Assembly (NCBI RefSeq): GCF_002879865.1
Contig: NZ_PNXY01000008.1
Location: 230,250-294,249, forward strand
Source of the DNA: Paraburkholderia rhynchosiae
GTDB taxonomy: Bacteria > Pseudomonadota > Gammaproteobacteria > Burkholderiales > Burkholderiaceae
Direction of reading: 5' to 3'
DNA: 64,000 bases
Of this stretch, positions 33,913 through 42,314 are shown piece after piece. Below the pieces are notes generated by a model, which was not told where the DNA came from, searched no databases, and saw only the letters and a list, made by a program, of their open reading frames with translations. Position numbers and translations under genes: made by a program. How positions within the stretch are numbered: position 1 is the first letter of the stretch; every line of letters starts with the position of its first letter.

Positions 33913-34848
33913 TTACGAGGTGCGTGTTTGCCTCGCTTCATACGTCTTCAGATGACTATAGGCGATGCGCAGCAGCGACAAACCATGCTCGCTGCTTTGT
34001 GCATCACCGCCGCGCGAGATCAGATCGCCGAGAATGTGATCTGCCTCGGTATGCGAGTGGTTTTCCACGTCGCGCAGCATCGACGCCGTGAGCGGCGACG
34101 GCGTGAAGAGCGTTTGCATGGCGCGCGCGTCGAAGTCCGGCGCCATCGTGAAGCCCTGGTCTTCCGCAACGGCGCGGCACTCGCCGAGCAGGTTTTCGAT
34201 CACGCGCTTACCATCGGGCGCGGAGAGAATGTCGCCGATCGAACCGCGCATCAAACACGTGCTCGCCGCGAGCGTGGCGAGGAACACCCACTTTTCCCAC
34301 ATGCGCAGCAGGATGTTCTCGCTGACCGTGACGTCGAAATTCGCGTCGGCCATTGCGTCGGCAATCGTCTGAACTCGCTCGGATACGCCGCCGGCCAGTT
34401 CGCCGAAAGTGACCGCATGCATCTCGTTCAGATGCACGATCTGCTGATCGGCGTTGAGCGTCGCGGCGATCACGCATTGACCGCCGAGCACGCGCGATTC
34501 GCCGAACTTCTCAATAAGCACGTCGATATGACGCATGCCGTTGAGCATCGGCAGAATCAACGTCGACTCGCCGACGAGCGGTGCGAACGAATCGATGGCG
34601 TCGTCGAGACTGTATGCCTTGCAACTCAGCAGCACGACATCGAACGGTTCGGCGCTAACGCCGGCAAGGATCGTTTTGACGCCGTGTTGCGTAAGATCGC
34701 CGCGCGGGCTTCTAATAACCAGCCCGTCGCGCTGAAGTTTTTCCGCCCGGCCCGCGCGCACGAGGAAGGTCACGTCCTGTCCCGCCGCTGCGAGTCGTCC
34801 GCCGAAGTAGCCGCCCACGGCGCCCGCCCCTACCACTAGAATTCGCAT
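33913..34848 (-). CDS. 2-dehydropantoate 2-reductase family protein
   Basis: A 311-residue NADPH-dependent reductase of the ApbA/PanE family. The N-terminus MRILVVGAGAVGGYFGGRLA is the dinucleotide-binding motif. LILPMLNGMRHIDVL and LRMWEKWVFLATLAASTCLM carry the Asn and Lys of the family's active site, and the C-terminal helices contain HTEADHILGDLISRG. The start is at 34848; the long open frame beyond it overlaps the nucleoside hydrolase region and is a shadow. Burkholderia genomes carry several such paralogues, so the substrate may be ketopantoate or another 2-keto acid. Confidence 0.85.
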   Translation of the reverse strand: MRILVVGAGAVGGYFGGRLAAAGQDVTFLVRAGRAEKLQRDGLVIRSPRGDLTQHGVKTILAGVSAEPFDVVLLSCKAYSLDDAIDSFAPLVGESTLILPMLNGMRHIDVLIEKFGESRVLGGQCVIAATLNADQQIVHLNEMHAVTFGELAGGVSERVQTIADAMADANFDVTVSENILLRMWEKWVFLATLAASTCLMRGSIGDILSAPDGKRVIENLLGECRAVAEDQGFTMAPDFDARAMQTLFTPSPLTASMLRDVENHSHTEADHILGDLISRGGDAQSSEHGLSLLRIAYSHLKTYEARQTRTS

Positions 34849-34937
34849 CTTTGGCCTCTTCAGAGAGTGTCGTCGCTCGCTGCAATGTAGCAAAGATTGG
34901 CGAAACGCATCGGACAAGCTCGCAGGCGTATAGACGG

Positions 34938-35903
34938 CTAACGCTTCGCGCAAACGGTGTTCTCGTACAGCGCGAGCATGCCGTCCGCGTCGACGCCGAT
35001 ACACACCTTGCACTCGGGCCGCTTGTCCCAGTCCGGCGCGGGCACCGGCATCGTCGAAGGTTTCTGAATGGTTTGGCCGACCGCAATGCCGTCTGTCAGC
35101 ACACGCACCGGACCACTGCGCGTCGTATAGAGATGCGGCGCCAGCACGTAAGCCACCGCCGACGAGTCGTGCACATAGATGCCCTTGAGCTGCGCGCTTT
35201 GCCGATGAAACGCCTCGTAATGCCGCGACACGTCCCACACGAACTGGCCCGCCGCGCCGCCGCGATCGCGGATCGACGCCAGATAGTCCTGGCTCATGAC
35301 GGTGCGCTGGGTGACGTCGAGCCCGACAATCGCGACGGGCCACGGCGCGCCGAACACGATGTCCGCGGCGTCGGGGTCGCCCAGAATGTTGGCCTCGGCT
35401 GCGGGTGTGACGTTACCGAGTACGCCGTCCGTGCCGAATGCGCCGCCCATCACCACCACCTGCTTCACGAGCGGCGCGATTTGCGGATCATCGGCAAGCG
35501 CGAGCGCGAGATTCGTCAGCGGGCCGACTGCAAGCAGCGTGACTTCGCCGGGATGCGCGCGCACGGTGTCGATGATGAACCGGTGCGCGGGCCGCGCATC
35601 GAGTGGCGCATGTTCGGAGTCGCCCAGCACGACGTTGCCAAGTCCGTTGTCGCCGTGAATTGATGCAAGCGGCTGCGGCGCGAGGCGTTTGAGCGGCGCC
35701 GCCGCGCCCTGTGCGACGGGCACGCCCGGCGCAAATCGGCCCGCGAGAAAGCGCGCATTGTGCGTCGTGGTCTCGATGGTCGCGTTGCCGAATACGCTCG
35801 TCAGGCCAAGCAGTTCGATGTCCGGATGCAGCGCCTGAAACACGAGCGCCATTGCATCGTCCACGCCGGGATCGGTGTCGTAGATCAGCTTGTGCTTGCT
35901 CAT
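34938..35903 (-). CDS. Nucleoside hydrolase
   Basis: A 321-residue inosine/uridine-preferring nucleoside hydrolase that splits nucleosides into base and ribose in the cytoplasm. The calcium-binding signature is IYDTDPGVDDAMALVFQAL (about 6-24). Further conserved parts are TLLAVGPLTNLALALADDP, VVMGGAFGTDG and AEANILGDPDAADIVFG; HDSSAVAYVLAPHL carries the C-terminal Asp. The ATG at 35903 overlaps the cytidine deaminase stop by four bases, so the genes are translationally coupled in a nucleoside-salvage operon. Confidence 0.93.
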   Translation of the reverse strand: MSKHKLIYDTDPGVDDAMALVFQALHPDIELLGLTSVFGNATIETTTHNARFLAGRFAPGVPVAQGAAAPLKRLAPQPLASIHGDNGLGNVVLGDSEHAPLDARPAHRFIIDTVRAHPGEVTLLAVGPLTNLALALADDPQIAPLVKQVVVMGGAFGTDGVLGNVTPAAEANILGDPDAADIVFGAPWPVAIVGLDVTQRTVMSQDYLASIRDRGGAAGQFVWDVSRHYEAFHRQSAQLKGIYVHDSSAVAYVLAPHLYTTRSGPVRVLTDGIAVGQTIQKPSTMPVPAPDWDKRPECKVCIGVDADGMLALYENTVCAKR

Positions 35904-36289
35904 AGATAGAAGGCGTCGGGCAGTTGCTCGCGTGCGGTCGTATCGCGCGTTGCGCCATGCAGATTGCCGAGACGAATCGGCAACTCAGGGCCGCCCAGTT
36001 CGATGATCACCTGACGGCACGCGCCACATGGTGCAATCGGGCCGTCCGTATCGCCGATCACGGCCAGCGCGGCAAACTGATCGCGCTGATAACCGGCAGC
36101 GATAGCGCTGAAAAACGCGGTACGTTCCGCGCAATTGCACAAACCGTACGACGCATTCTCGACGTTGCAGCCGTCGAACACGCGGCCGTCGTTAGTCAGC
36201 AATGCGGCGCCGACCTTGAATTTCGAATACGGCGCATAGGCCCTTTCTCGCGCGACGCCCGCGCGTGCCAGTAGTTCTTCCATGTTCAT
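35900..36289 (-). CDS. cdd: Cytidine deaminase
   Basis: A 129-residue zinc enzyme converting cytidine and deoxycytidine to the uridine forms. The zinc and catalytic motifs are CAERTAFFSA (Cys and Glu of C-A-E) and PCGACRQVIIE (two Cys), with the substrate loop GCNVENASYGL before them. This is the small homotetrameric class. It overlaps the downstream nucleoside hydrolase gene and the upstream transporter remnant by four bases each, so these were once one operon for uptake and breakdown of nucleosides. The ATG could be 36289 or 36283. Confidence 0.93.
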   Translation of the reverse strand: MNMEELLARAGVARERAYAPYSKFKVGAALLTNDGRVFDGCNVENASYGLCNCAERTAFFSAIAAGYQRDQFAALAVIGDTDGPIAPCGACRQVIIELGGPELPIRLGNLHGATRDTTAREQLPDAFYL

Positions 36290-36567
36290 GCCGACATCCT
36301 CGAATCAATTGTGCCGATCACCATCGAGCGCATCACGCCGAGGTAGTCCACCACGGAATCAGCGCGGTCACGAAGGTGATGGCCGGCCGCCGTGGCCGCG
36401 ACGGTCTTGCCGAGTGGCACAAACAGAATAAACGCGCCGATACAGATCTGCGCGAGCAGTGCACCACTTACAGTCCGTAAGCGAATGTCGCGCCGGTTAG
36501 TCGAAAAGAGAAAAACGATCAACCGTAGGACGGCAATGCCGAGGAGGTTCCGCGCGATGAGTGCCAT
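36286..36567 (-). pseudogene. Concentrative nucleoside transporter remnant with in-frame internal deletion
   Basis: A 93-residue reading frame. Residues 1-57 (MALIARNLLGIAVLRLIVFL ... RTVSGALLAQICIGAFILF) match the N-terminus of NupC/CNT nucleoside transporters. The last 30 (RADSVVDYLGVMRSMVIGTI then SRMSA) resemble the C-terminal end of the same family. Full-length members have about 400-430 residues, so roughly 320 residues are missing from the middle without a change of frame. The product cannot form a transporter. Its stop still overlaps the cdd start, so coupling of the downstream genes is preserved. Confidence 0.65.
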
Positions 36568-36643
36568 GTATCGTGTTCTTCATATGAAAGTGGCACTGAT
36601 GCTAAACGAAACTGATGTGGGAGAAAATGCTTTGGAGAAGGAA

Positions 36644-36853
36644 TCAGTGGGATTTGGAAAAGAACACGAACGCGCCTTCTTCCGGCGTCAGGCCAAGGCT
36701 GAAGTAGCCTTCGAGCCGCTCAGCATCGGCGTCCTTGAGCGTGAAAGGCGGGCGAATAAAGCCGGAATCGACGGCATGGTCGTACCACACGCTCATCCAC
36801 ATGCGCAGGGCCAGCACCTCCGGTGACACGAAACCCCAATCGTGGTGGGTCAT
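36644..36853 (-). CDS. Hypothetical protein, 69 aa
   Basis: A short soluble protein (begins MTHHDWGFVSPEVLALRMWM) with a good GGAG/AGGA ribosome-binding region before the ATG at 36853. It is rich in aromatic residues and has no signal or membrane segment. No family is recognised. It lies close to another small minus-strand gene (36883-37128), and the two may be co-transcribed. Confidence 0.5.
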   Translation of the reverse strand: MTHHDWGFVSPEVLALRMWMSVWYDHAVDSGFIRPPFTLKDADAERLEGYFSLGLTPEEGAFVFFSKSH

Positions 36854-36882
36854 GATCCTGTCTCCGTCACGGTTCTCGCCGC

Positions 36883-37128
36883 CTACGCGGCAATCGTATT
36901 GACCCTCATCGCCGGCCGTTCGTCGGGCGGAAAGACGTGCCAGAATCCGTCGCCATGGCGAAAGAAGAACAGCGTCAGCATACCCGCTTCGCGTTGCGCT
37001 TCAACGCAGATACAGCGCCTCAGCCCCTGGCGCGGGCCCGGCTGCAACTGCACGCGGGCGGAGGCCGCGCCGCTTGCGTCCAGCCACTTTTCGATGAGTT
37101 CGCGCAATGATCGCTCTGACGCTGCCAT
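36883..37128 (-). CDS. Hypothetical protein, 81 aa
   Basis: A small protein beginning MAASERSLRELIEKWLDASG, with a compact beta-rich second half (CICVEAQREAGMLTLFFFRH and GFWHVFPPDERP). The ATG at 37128 follows GGAGGG closely; an upstream ATG at 37149 would add seven residues. No known domain is recognised. Its position 29 bases upstream of the 69-residue gene on the same strand suggests a shared transcript. Confidence 0.5.
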   Translation of the reverse strand: MAASERSLRELIEKWLDASGAASARVQLQPGPRQGLRRCICVEAQREAGMLTLFFFRHGDGFWHVFPPDERPAMRVNTIAA

Positions 37129-37255
37129 ATGCCCTCCGCCGGTTCCCATAATGCATCGTAGGCCCCCGTTGGCAGCGCCTCCATCGGCGGCGGCGGAATG
37201 TCGGCTCAGGAATGGCTGTTTTGCGTCTCAGGATTCCCTGACATGTTTATCCTGC

Positions 37256-37888
37256 CTATTCGGCAACGAGTCCGTGCCTGATCGCGTAGCGAATCAGGTC
37301 CGCATTATTGGCGAGCCCGAGCTTCTGCATGAGCCGCATCTTGTGCGTGCTGATCGTTTTCGCGCTCAGCGCAAACGCGTCGGCGATTTCGTTCAGGCTC
37401 TTGCCGAGCGCGAGCATTTGCAGAACCTGAAACTCGCGGTCGGAAAGAATTTCGTGAGGCGGCGCATCGCCCGAATAGGTTTCGAAGACGATTCCCTCGA
37501 CCAGTTTCGGGTCGATGAAACGCCCGCCTTCGGCGAGCTTGCGAATCGCAGCGAGCAGCACGTCGGGGTTGCTGTCCTTCGTGACATAACCGGTTGCACC
37601 TGCACGCAGTGCGCGCGAGACGACCTGTGCCTCGTTATGGATACTGAGCACGAGCACCGGCAGCGACGGACGTTCTGCGCGCACGCGGCGGATCAGATCG
37701 ACACCGCTGATGCCGGGCATCGTCATGTCGAGCAGCAGCAGATCGACCTGACATGTACGCAGTTTGTCGATGACTTCCGAGCCTTGAGCCGCTTCGCCGG
37801 CGACTACAATGTCGGGCGTCGTTTCGATTATCTGCTTGAGACCTCCGCGCACCAGCGGATGATCGTCGGCAATCAAAAGGTTGATCAT
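37256..37888 (-). CDS. NarL-family response regulator of a multi-kinase cassette
   Basis: A 210-residue response regulator: receiver domain with LLIADDHPLVRGGLKQII, phospho-acceptor Asp54 in LLLLDMTMPGISG and Lys in GYVTKDSNPD, then a LuxR-type helix-turn-helix (LSDREFQVLQMLALGKSLNE, SAKTISTHKMRLMQKLGLA). The ATG at 37888 lies one base after the kinase stop codon, which argues for co-translation with the soluble kinase. It is the probable transcriptional output of the five-gene signalling cassette 37256-43214. Target genes are unknown. Confidence 0.92.
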   Translation of the reverse strand: MINLLIADDHPLVRGGLKQIIETTPDIVVAGEAAQGSEVIDKLRTCQVDLLLLDMTMPGISGVDLIRRVRAERPSLPVLVLSIHNEAQVVSRALRAGATGYVTKDSNPDVLLAAIRKLAEGGRFIDPKLVEGIVFETYSGDAPPHEILSDREFQVLQMLALGKSLNEIADAFALSAKTISTHKMRLMQKLGLANNADLIRYAIRHGLVAE

Positions 37889-37889
37889 T

Positions 37890-39515
37890 CTAAGGCCCAT
37901 CCTGAAGCGGTATATGGATTGAAACCGAGGTGCCCGTACCCGGCGCACTGTCGATCAGCAATGTGCCGCCAATCAGACGCGCTCGCTCGCTCATGCCGAG
38001 CAATCCGTACGAATAGTCTCTGCGCGCCGCGTCCTGATCGAAACCGCAGCCGTCGTCGCTCACGTGCAGATCGAGTGCCGTCGCAGTGCTCGTCAGCGTG
38101 ACGTCCGCTCGCGTCGCGCAGGCATGGCGCGCGACGTTGGTCAGCGAGGCTTGCACGATGCGGAACATCGCGGTTGCGTGTGCATCCGAAAGCACAGGCT
38201 CGTTGCCGTTCAGGCGGAACTGGCAGGCTAACCCGCTGCGCCGCCCGAAATCGTCGACGAGCCATTCGAGCGCCGACACAATACCGTAATTGAGCGCGGC
38301 CGGCCGCAAATGGCTCGCAACATTGCGCACCATCCAGATGGTTCTTTCGACCAGTTCGCGCATATCGTCGGTTCTTTTGGCGAGTTCCAGATCGCCTGAG
38401 AGACGCATTTTAAGCAGCGACACATCCATCTTGAGCGCCGTCAGCAGTTGGCCCAATTCGTCGTGAATTTCCATCGCGATACGCTTTCTCTCCTCTTCGC
38501 GAATGGCTTCCATATACGCGGACAATTCGCGCAACTGCTCGCGCGACTCCACCAGTTCCTGCTCGATCCGCTTGCGCTCCGTGATGTCGTTGATGCCGAC
38601 GAAAATCGCGGGCGCGTCGTCGTAGGTAGCGACACGTGCCGTCGCGATGGCCCAGAAAGTGGTGCCGTCCGCTCGCCTGAAATGAACCTCGGTATTGCGA
38701 AAACTTCCTTCATGACGCAAATGTTCGACAAGCCGGTCGCGATCCGCGGTGTCCGCATACAGCTCGACGATATTGGCGACGTGGGTCCTCACATAGTCAA
38801 TGCCGAACAGTTCCCGCAAAGGCTTGTTCGTATACAGGATGTGGCCTTCCGGCATTGACGTGATGCACAGCGGCACCGGACTTGTCTCGGCAATCGTGCG
38901 GAAACGGAATTCGCTCGCGAGGAGCCGCGCTTCGGCGCGTCGGCGTTCCTCGATCTGCGACTGGAGCGTCGCATTCGCGCGCGCGAGTTCGTCGGTACGC
39001 TGCGCGACGCTGGCTTCGAGCCCGTCGCGCACGCGTGACAATGCGGCTTCGGCTTGCTGACGCACAAGCACTTCATCCTGTAGTTGCCGGTTCTGCGCAA
39101 TCAGTTTCTGATGCATGCCCCTTAACGCAAGATGCGTGCTGATGCGCGCCATCATCTCGTCGACGTGCACGGGCTTCGTCAGGTAATCGACACCGCCCGC
39201 CGAGAATCCCTCGACCATGTCCTCGCTGCCGGTGAGCGACGTCATGAAGATCACGGCGATATCGCGCGTGCGCTCGTCGGACTTCAGGCGCCGGCAGGTT
39301 TCGAAACCATCGATGCCGGGCATTCTCACGTCGAGCAGAATCAGATCGGGCTGCGAGAACTGGGCGCGCTGGATCGCCTCGGGACCGTCGAGCGCGACGA
39401 GCACCCTGAAGCCGCGCGCTACCAGGCTTTCGACGACGATGGCGAGATTGGCCGGGCTGTCGTCAGCAATCAATACGGTGGCCGGATGGTCGGCGGGAAG
39501 AGACGCGTCGTTCAT
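37890..39515 (-). CDS. Soluble hybrid sensor kinase: REC-coiled coil-PAS-HisKA_3-HATPase
   Basis: A 541-residue cytoplasmic kinase. It begins with a receiver domain (about 12-130, phospho-Asp62 in LILLDVRMPGIDG), followed by a predicted coiled coil (about 135-205) and a PAS domain (about 205-312, ending GINDITERKR). Then come a NarX-type HisKA_3 domain with His351 in IAMEIHDELGQLLTALKMDV and an HATPase domain (ASLTNVARHACATRADVTL, SDDGCGF, SYGLLGMSERARLIGG). The N-terminal receiver can accept phosphate from the membrane hybrid kinase, and the kinase then drives the adjacent NarL regulator. Its ATG overlaps the upstream kinase stop by four bases. Confidence 0.92.
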   Translation of the reverse strand: MNDASLPADHPATVLIADDSPANLAIVVESLVARGFRVLVALDGPEAIQRAQFSQPDLILLDVRMPGIDGFETCRRLKSDERTRDIAVIFMTSLTGSEDMVEGFSAGGVDYLTKPVHVDEMMARISTHLALRGMHQKLIAQNRQLQDEVLVRQQAEAALSRVRDGLEASVAQRTDELARANATLQSQIEERRRAEARLLASEFRFRTIAETSPVPLCITSMPEGHILYTNKPLRELFGIDYVRTHVANIVELYADTADRDRLVEHLRHEGSFRNTEVHFRRADGTTFWAIATARVATYDDAPAIFVGINDITERKRIEQELVESREQLRELSAYMEAIREEERKRIAMEIHDELGQLLTALKMDVSLLKMRLSGDLELAKRTDDMRELVERTIWMVRNVASHLRPAALNYGIVSALEWLVDDFGRRSGLACQFRLNGNEPVLSDAHATAMFRIVQASLTNVARHACATRADVTLTSTATALDLHVSDDGCGFDQDAARRDYSYGLLGMSERARLIGGTLLIDSAPGTGTSVSIHIPLQDGP

Positions 39516-41668
39516 GGGACGGCCTTGCGTTCGAGGTGTTCCTCGACGAAATTCAGCAGCGCCTTCGACTGGTAGCCCTTCGCAAGATTGAGAATCCGCG
39601 CGGTGAACAGCGTGTATTGCGCGTTCTGCTTCGCGACGCGTTCCGCCCACAGCGCGATTTCCTGCATGTCGCCGCGACGCGCCAGCAGATGCAATTCTTC
39701 GAGTTCGTCGTCGGGTACGGCGAAAACCGGCGCAGCGGAGGCATCCAATGCAGCGGCCAGATTGTCCGACGGTGCGTAAATCCATTCGAGGTGCAGCAAA
39801 CGCGCGACGTGCGCGAGCAGTTGATCGAAGTCGATCGGTTTGGAGAGGAATGCATTGGCGCCGGCGTCGAGGCTGCGCTGTTCGTCGGCGCCCGAAGGAC
39901 TCGCCGATGTCGCAATGACCGGCACGTCAGAGAAGCCCTGAATCTGGCGCAATCTGCGGGTCGCTTCGAGTCCGTCCATGTCAGCCATCACAATGTCAGT
40001 CACAATTAGCGCCGGGCGCTCGCTCAACGTTTTCGCGAGTCCTTGCCGGCCGCCTGTCGCCTCGACGATCTCGAAGCCGAGCCGGCCGAGGAATTCGACC
40101 ATCACCGCGCGGTTCATGGCGACGTCGTCGATCACCAGCACCTTGCGGCGCGGTCCGTTGTAGCCCGACACCATGCGCACATCCGCGGCGACCGGCGCAG
40201 GCGGCGCGCCCGATGCCGGCTCCAGTTCGAACCAGAATACACTGCCGCGGCCCGGCTGGCTTTGCACGTGAATTTCACTGCCCATCGCGCGAAGAAACTG
40301 CTGACTGATTGTCAGACCCAGGCCCGTGCCACCCGCGCCGCGTTCGGCCTGCTCGATCTGTTCGAAGGGCTCGAAAATGGTCTGCAGTTTATCGGCGTCC
40401 ATCCCTATGCCCGTATCGCGAACCTCGAAACAGACCCTGCCTGCGGCGCTCATTTCGATCAGCAGGCTTACACTGCCGTGATCCGTGAAGTTGAACGCAT
40501 TCACCAGCAGATTCAGCAGCACCTGGCGCAAGCGCCGTTCGTCCGCGCGGACGGCATCCGGCACATCGGGCGCAACGCGCCAGATAAACTCGACATGGTG
40601 TTGCGCGACCTTCACTTCAATGATCTCGCGGATGGCGTCGAGCGTGCCGGCAAGCGGCACATCGTCCATTTCCACGCGCAGCCTGCCCGCTTCGATCCGC
40701 GCAAAATCGAGCGCATCGCCGATTAATGCAAGCAGGTGGTCGCCGCTGCGTTGAATCACGCCGACGCCTTCGCGATGCCTCTCGCTCAGACTCGCGTCGC
40801 GCCGCAAGATCTGCGCATAACCAAGAATCGCGTTCAACGGCGTGCGCAACTCGTGACTCATATTGGCGAGGAATTCGCCCTTCGCGCGATTGGCCGCTTC
40901 GGCTGAACGGCGCGCTTCGCGTTCGACGGCGGCCTCACGCTCGTCGAGATACGCGCGATGCAGCCGGGGGCCCATCGAATTGAACGCCGTGACCACTCGC
41001 TCGAGTTCGTCCGGCTCGCGCGGCGGGCGGCGATTCAGCATCAACGGGCTAGCGGGCTGACGAAAATCGTAGCTATCGACGGTTCGTGCAAGAACCACGA
41101 GGTGGCGCGTCACGAGCCGCGTCAGAATGTAGATGGTGAAAAGGGAAACCAGGAAGATGTTGGCGGCTTGAGTCGCCAGAATGAGAAGCGCTGTATGCGT
41201 GAGGTCGTGGTACAGATCGCTCAACGTTGCCTGCACGTACAGCGTGCCGATACGCTGTTCCTTGCCTTGCACGCGATACACCAGCGGGTATTCGCGCGCT
41301 ATCGCAGGCCCGCTCGTAAGTTTACCGGCGGAGATCAGCAACGGCGCGGTGCCGCTTCCGGACTGGCGCACCTGAGCGACGCTGATATCCGCAAGGCGCA
41401 CAATGCCGCCGAGTTCCAGCCGCAGCTGTGCTTCGTCGAGCCGCCACAGCGCCTCGCCAAGACTATCGCGGTAGCTTCTGTCGATATCCGCGAGACGGTT
41501 CTCGATGCGCGCAATTCCCGCGCTGTAATCGCGGTGAATTTGCAGCGCGGTCAGCAACAGGGTGAGAACGCAGCTAAACAGTATCGCGATCGCAAGAAGC
41601 CGGAGCACGACACTGTGCCGGAACCGCCTCAGCGGATACCACCACTCCCCCATGGGCTTGACAGCCAT
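39512..41668 (-). CDS. Membrane hybrid sensor histidine kinase with C-terminal receiver
   Basis: A 718-residue inner-membrane kinase. Transmembrane helices at about 21-43 and 160-184 enclose a small periplasmic sensor domain. A HAMP-like linker (185-240) follows, then HisKA with His272 in FLANMSHELRTPLNAILGYA, and HATPase (N-box LLNLLVNAFNFTDHG, then DTGIGM, GGTGLGLTISQQF). A receiver domain has Asp558 in VTDIVMADMDGLEATRRLRQ. The final 80 residues are helical. The N-box has Asn where Lys is usual (NFTDHG), which may affect activity. It is the probable entry point of the phosphorelay. Confidence 0.92.
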   Translation of the reverse strand: MAVKPMGEWWYPLRRFRHSVVLRLLAIAILFSCVLTLLLTALQIHRDYSAGIARIENRLADIDRSYRDSLGEALWRLDEAQLRLELGGIVRLADISVAQVRQSGSGTAPLLISAGKLTSGPAIAREYPLVYRVQGKEQRIGTLYVQATLSDLYHDLTHTALLILATQAANIFLVSLFTIYILTRLVTRHLVVLARTVDSYDFRQPASPLMLNRRPPREPDELERVVTAFNSMGPRLHRAYLDEREAAVEREARRSAEAANRAKGEFLANMSHELRTPLNAILGYAQILRRDASLSERHREGVGVIQRSGDHLLALIGDALDFARIEAGRLRVEMDDVPLAGTLDAIREIIEVKVAQHHVEFIWRVAPDVPDAVRADERRLRQVLLNLLVNAFNFTDHGSVSLLIEMSAAGRVCFEVRDTGIGMDADKLQTIFEPFEQIEQAERGAGGTGLGLTISQQFLRAMGSEIHVQSQPGRGSVFWFELEPASGAPPAPVAADVRMVSGYNGPRRKVLVIDDVAMNRAVMVEFLGRLGFEIVEATGGRQGLAKTLSERPALIVTDIVMADMDGLEATRRLRQIQGFSDVPVIATSASPSGADEQRSLDAGANAFLSKPIDFDQLLAHVARLLHLEWIYAPSDNLAAALDASAAPVFAVPDDELEELHLLARRGDMQEIALWAERVAKQNAQYTLFTARILNLAKGYQSKALLNFVEEHLERKAVP

Positions 41669-41823
41669 ATTGCCCCCGCAAGCATGGTGATGTCAGTTGC
41701 TGTTCTGCGCTCGTGCGGCGACTGCGGTTTTTCAGCGCCCGCTCTGAAAAAGCGGTTGCTGCTGCGTTTTGACGCCATGCATGAGCACCGCCCGATTCCT
41801 CGCTCCAACCTGCTGCATTCGAC

Positions 41824-42144
41824 TCAGGACGACAGCCGGATTGCCATTGCGCCTGCTGGCTCATGGACTGCGCGCAGCAGCAGGTCGTCGACGCAATCGG
41901 CCAGTTCCAGAAGCATCGCCGCGGTGTCGCCATCCAGTTCCGTCGGATGCGATTTTCTGAGTTCGCGCAACGTCTCCCCAATCCGCCTGATTGCCTTCGG
42001 TCCGCTGTCGAGCAGCGGCCAGCAATGCATCAGATATCCCAACGGCGTGATGCTCCGCCGTTCACACCAGATATCGAATAGCCGGAAGCAGATCGAGTTG
42101 ATATGCTCCACCTCATTTTCACGCTCCGACAGATAGGGAATCAT
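41824..42144 (-). CDS. Hypothetical protein, 106 aa, in the kinase cassette
   Basis: An unrecognised helical soluble protein (begins MIPYLSERENEVEHINSICF, ends in an acidic helix around LELADCVDDLLLRAVHEP). It lies between the periplasmic binding protein gene and the hybrid kinase gene on the same strand, 155 bases before the kinase. Its helical composition and length would allow an Hpt-like or adaptor role, but no phosphorylatable His motif of the Hpt type is evident, so that remains speculation. Confidence 0.55.
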   Translation of the reverse strand: MIPYLSERENEVEHINSICFRLFDIWCERRSITPLGYLMHCWPLLDSGPKAIRRIGETLRELRKSHPTELDGDTAAMLLELADCVDDLLLRAVHEPAGAMAIRLSS

Positions 42145-42314
42145 GGCTGTTTACCTGGCTGGGCCATTATGACCTGTCCATCATAGAGCGACAGTAATCG
42201 CACGACAGTCAGGCAGCGCGGAGAATGCGCCAAGGGTATCCCGATTCCGGGGTAAGGAAATCCTGACGCTGCTCGCTAGTCGCGCCACCAACCGCGTTGG
42301 GGGCTCGCTTTCCG

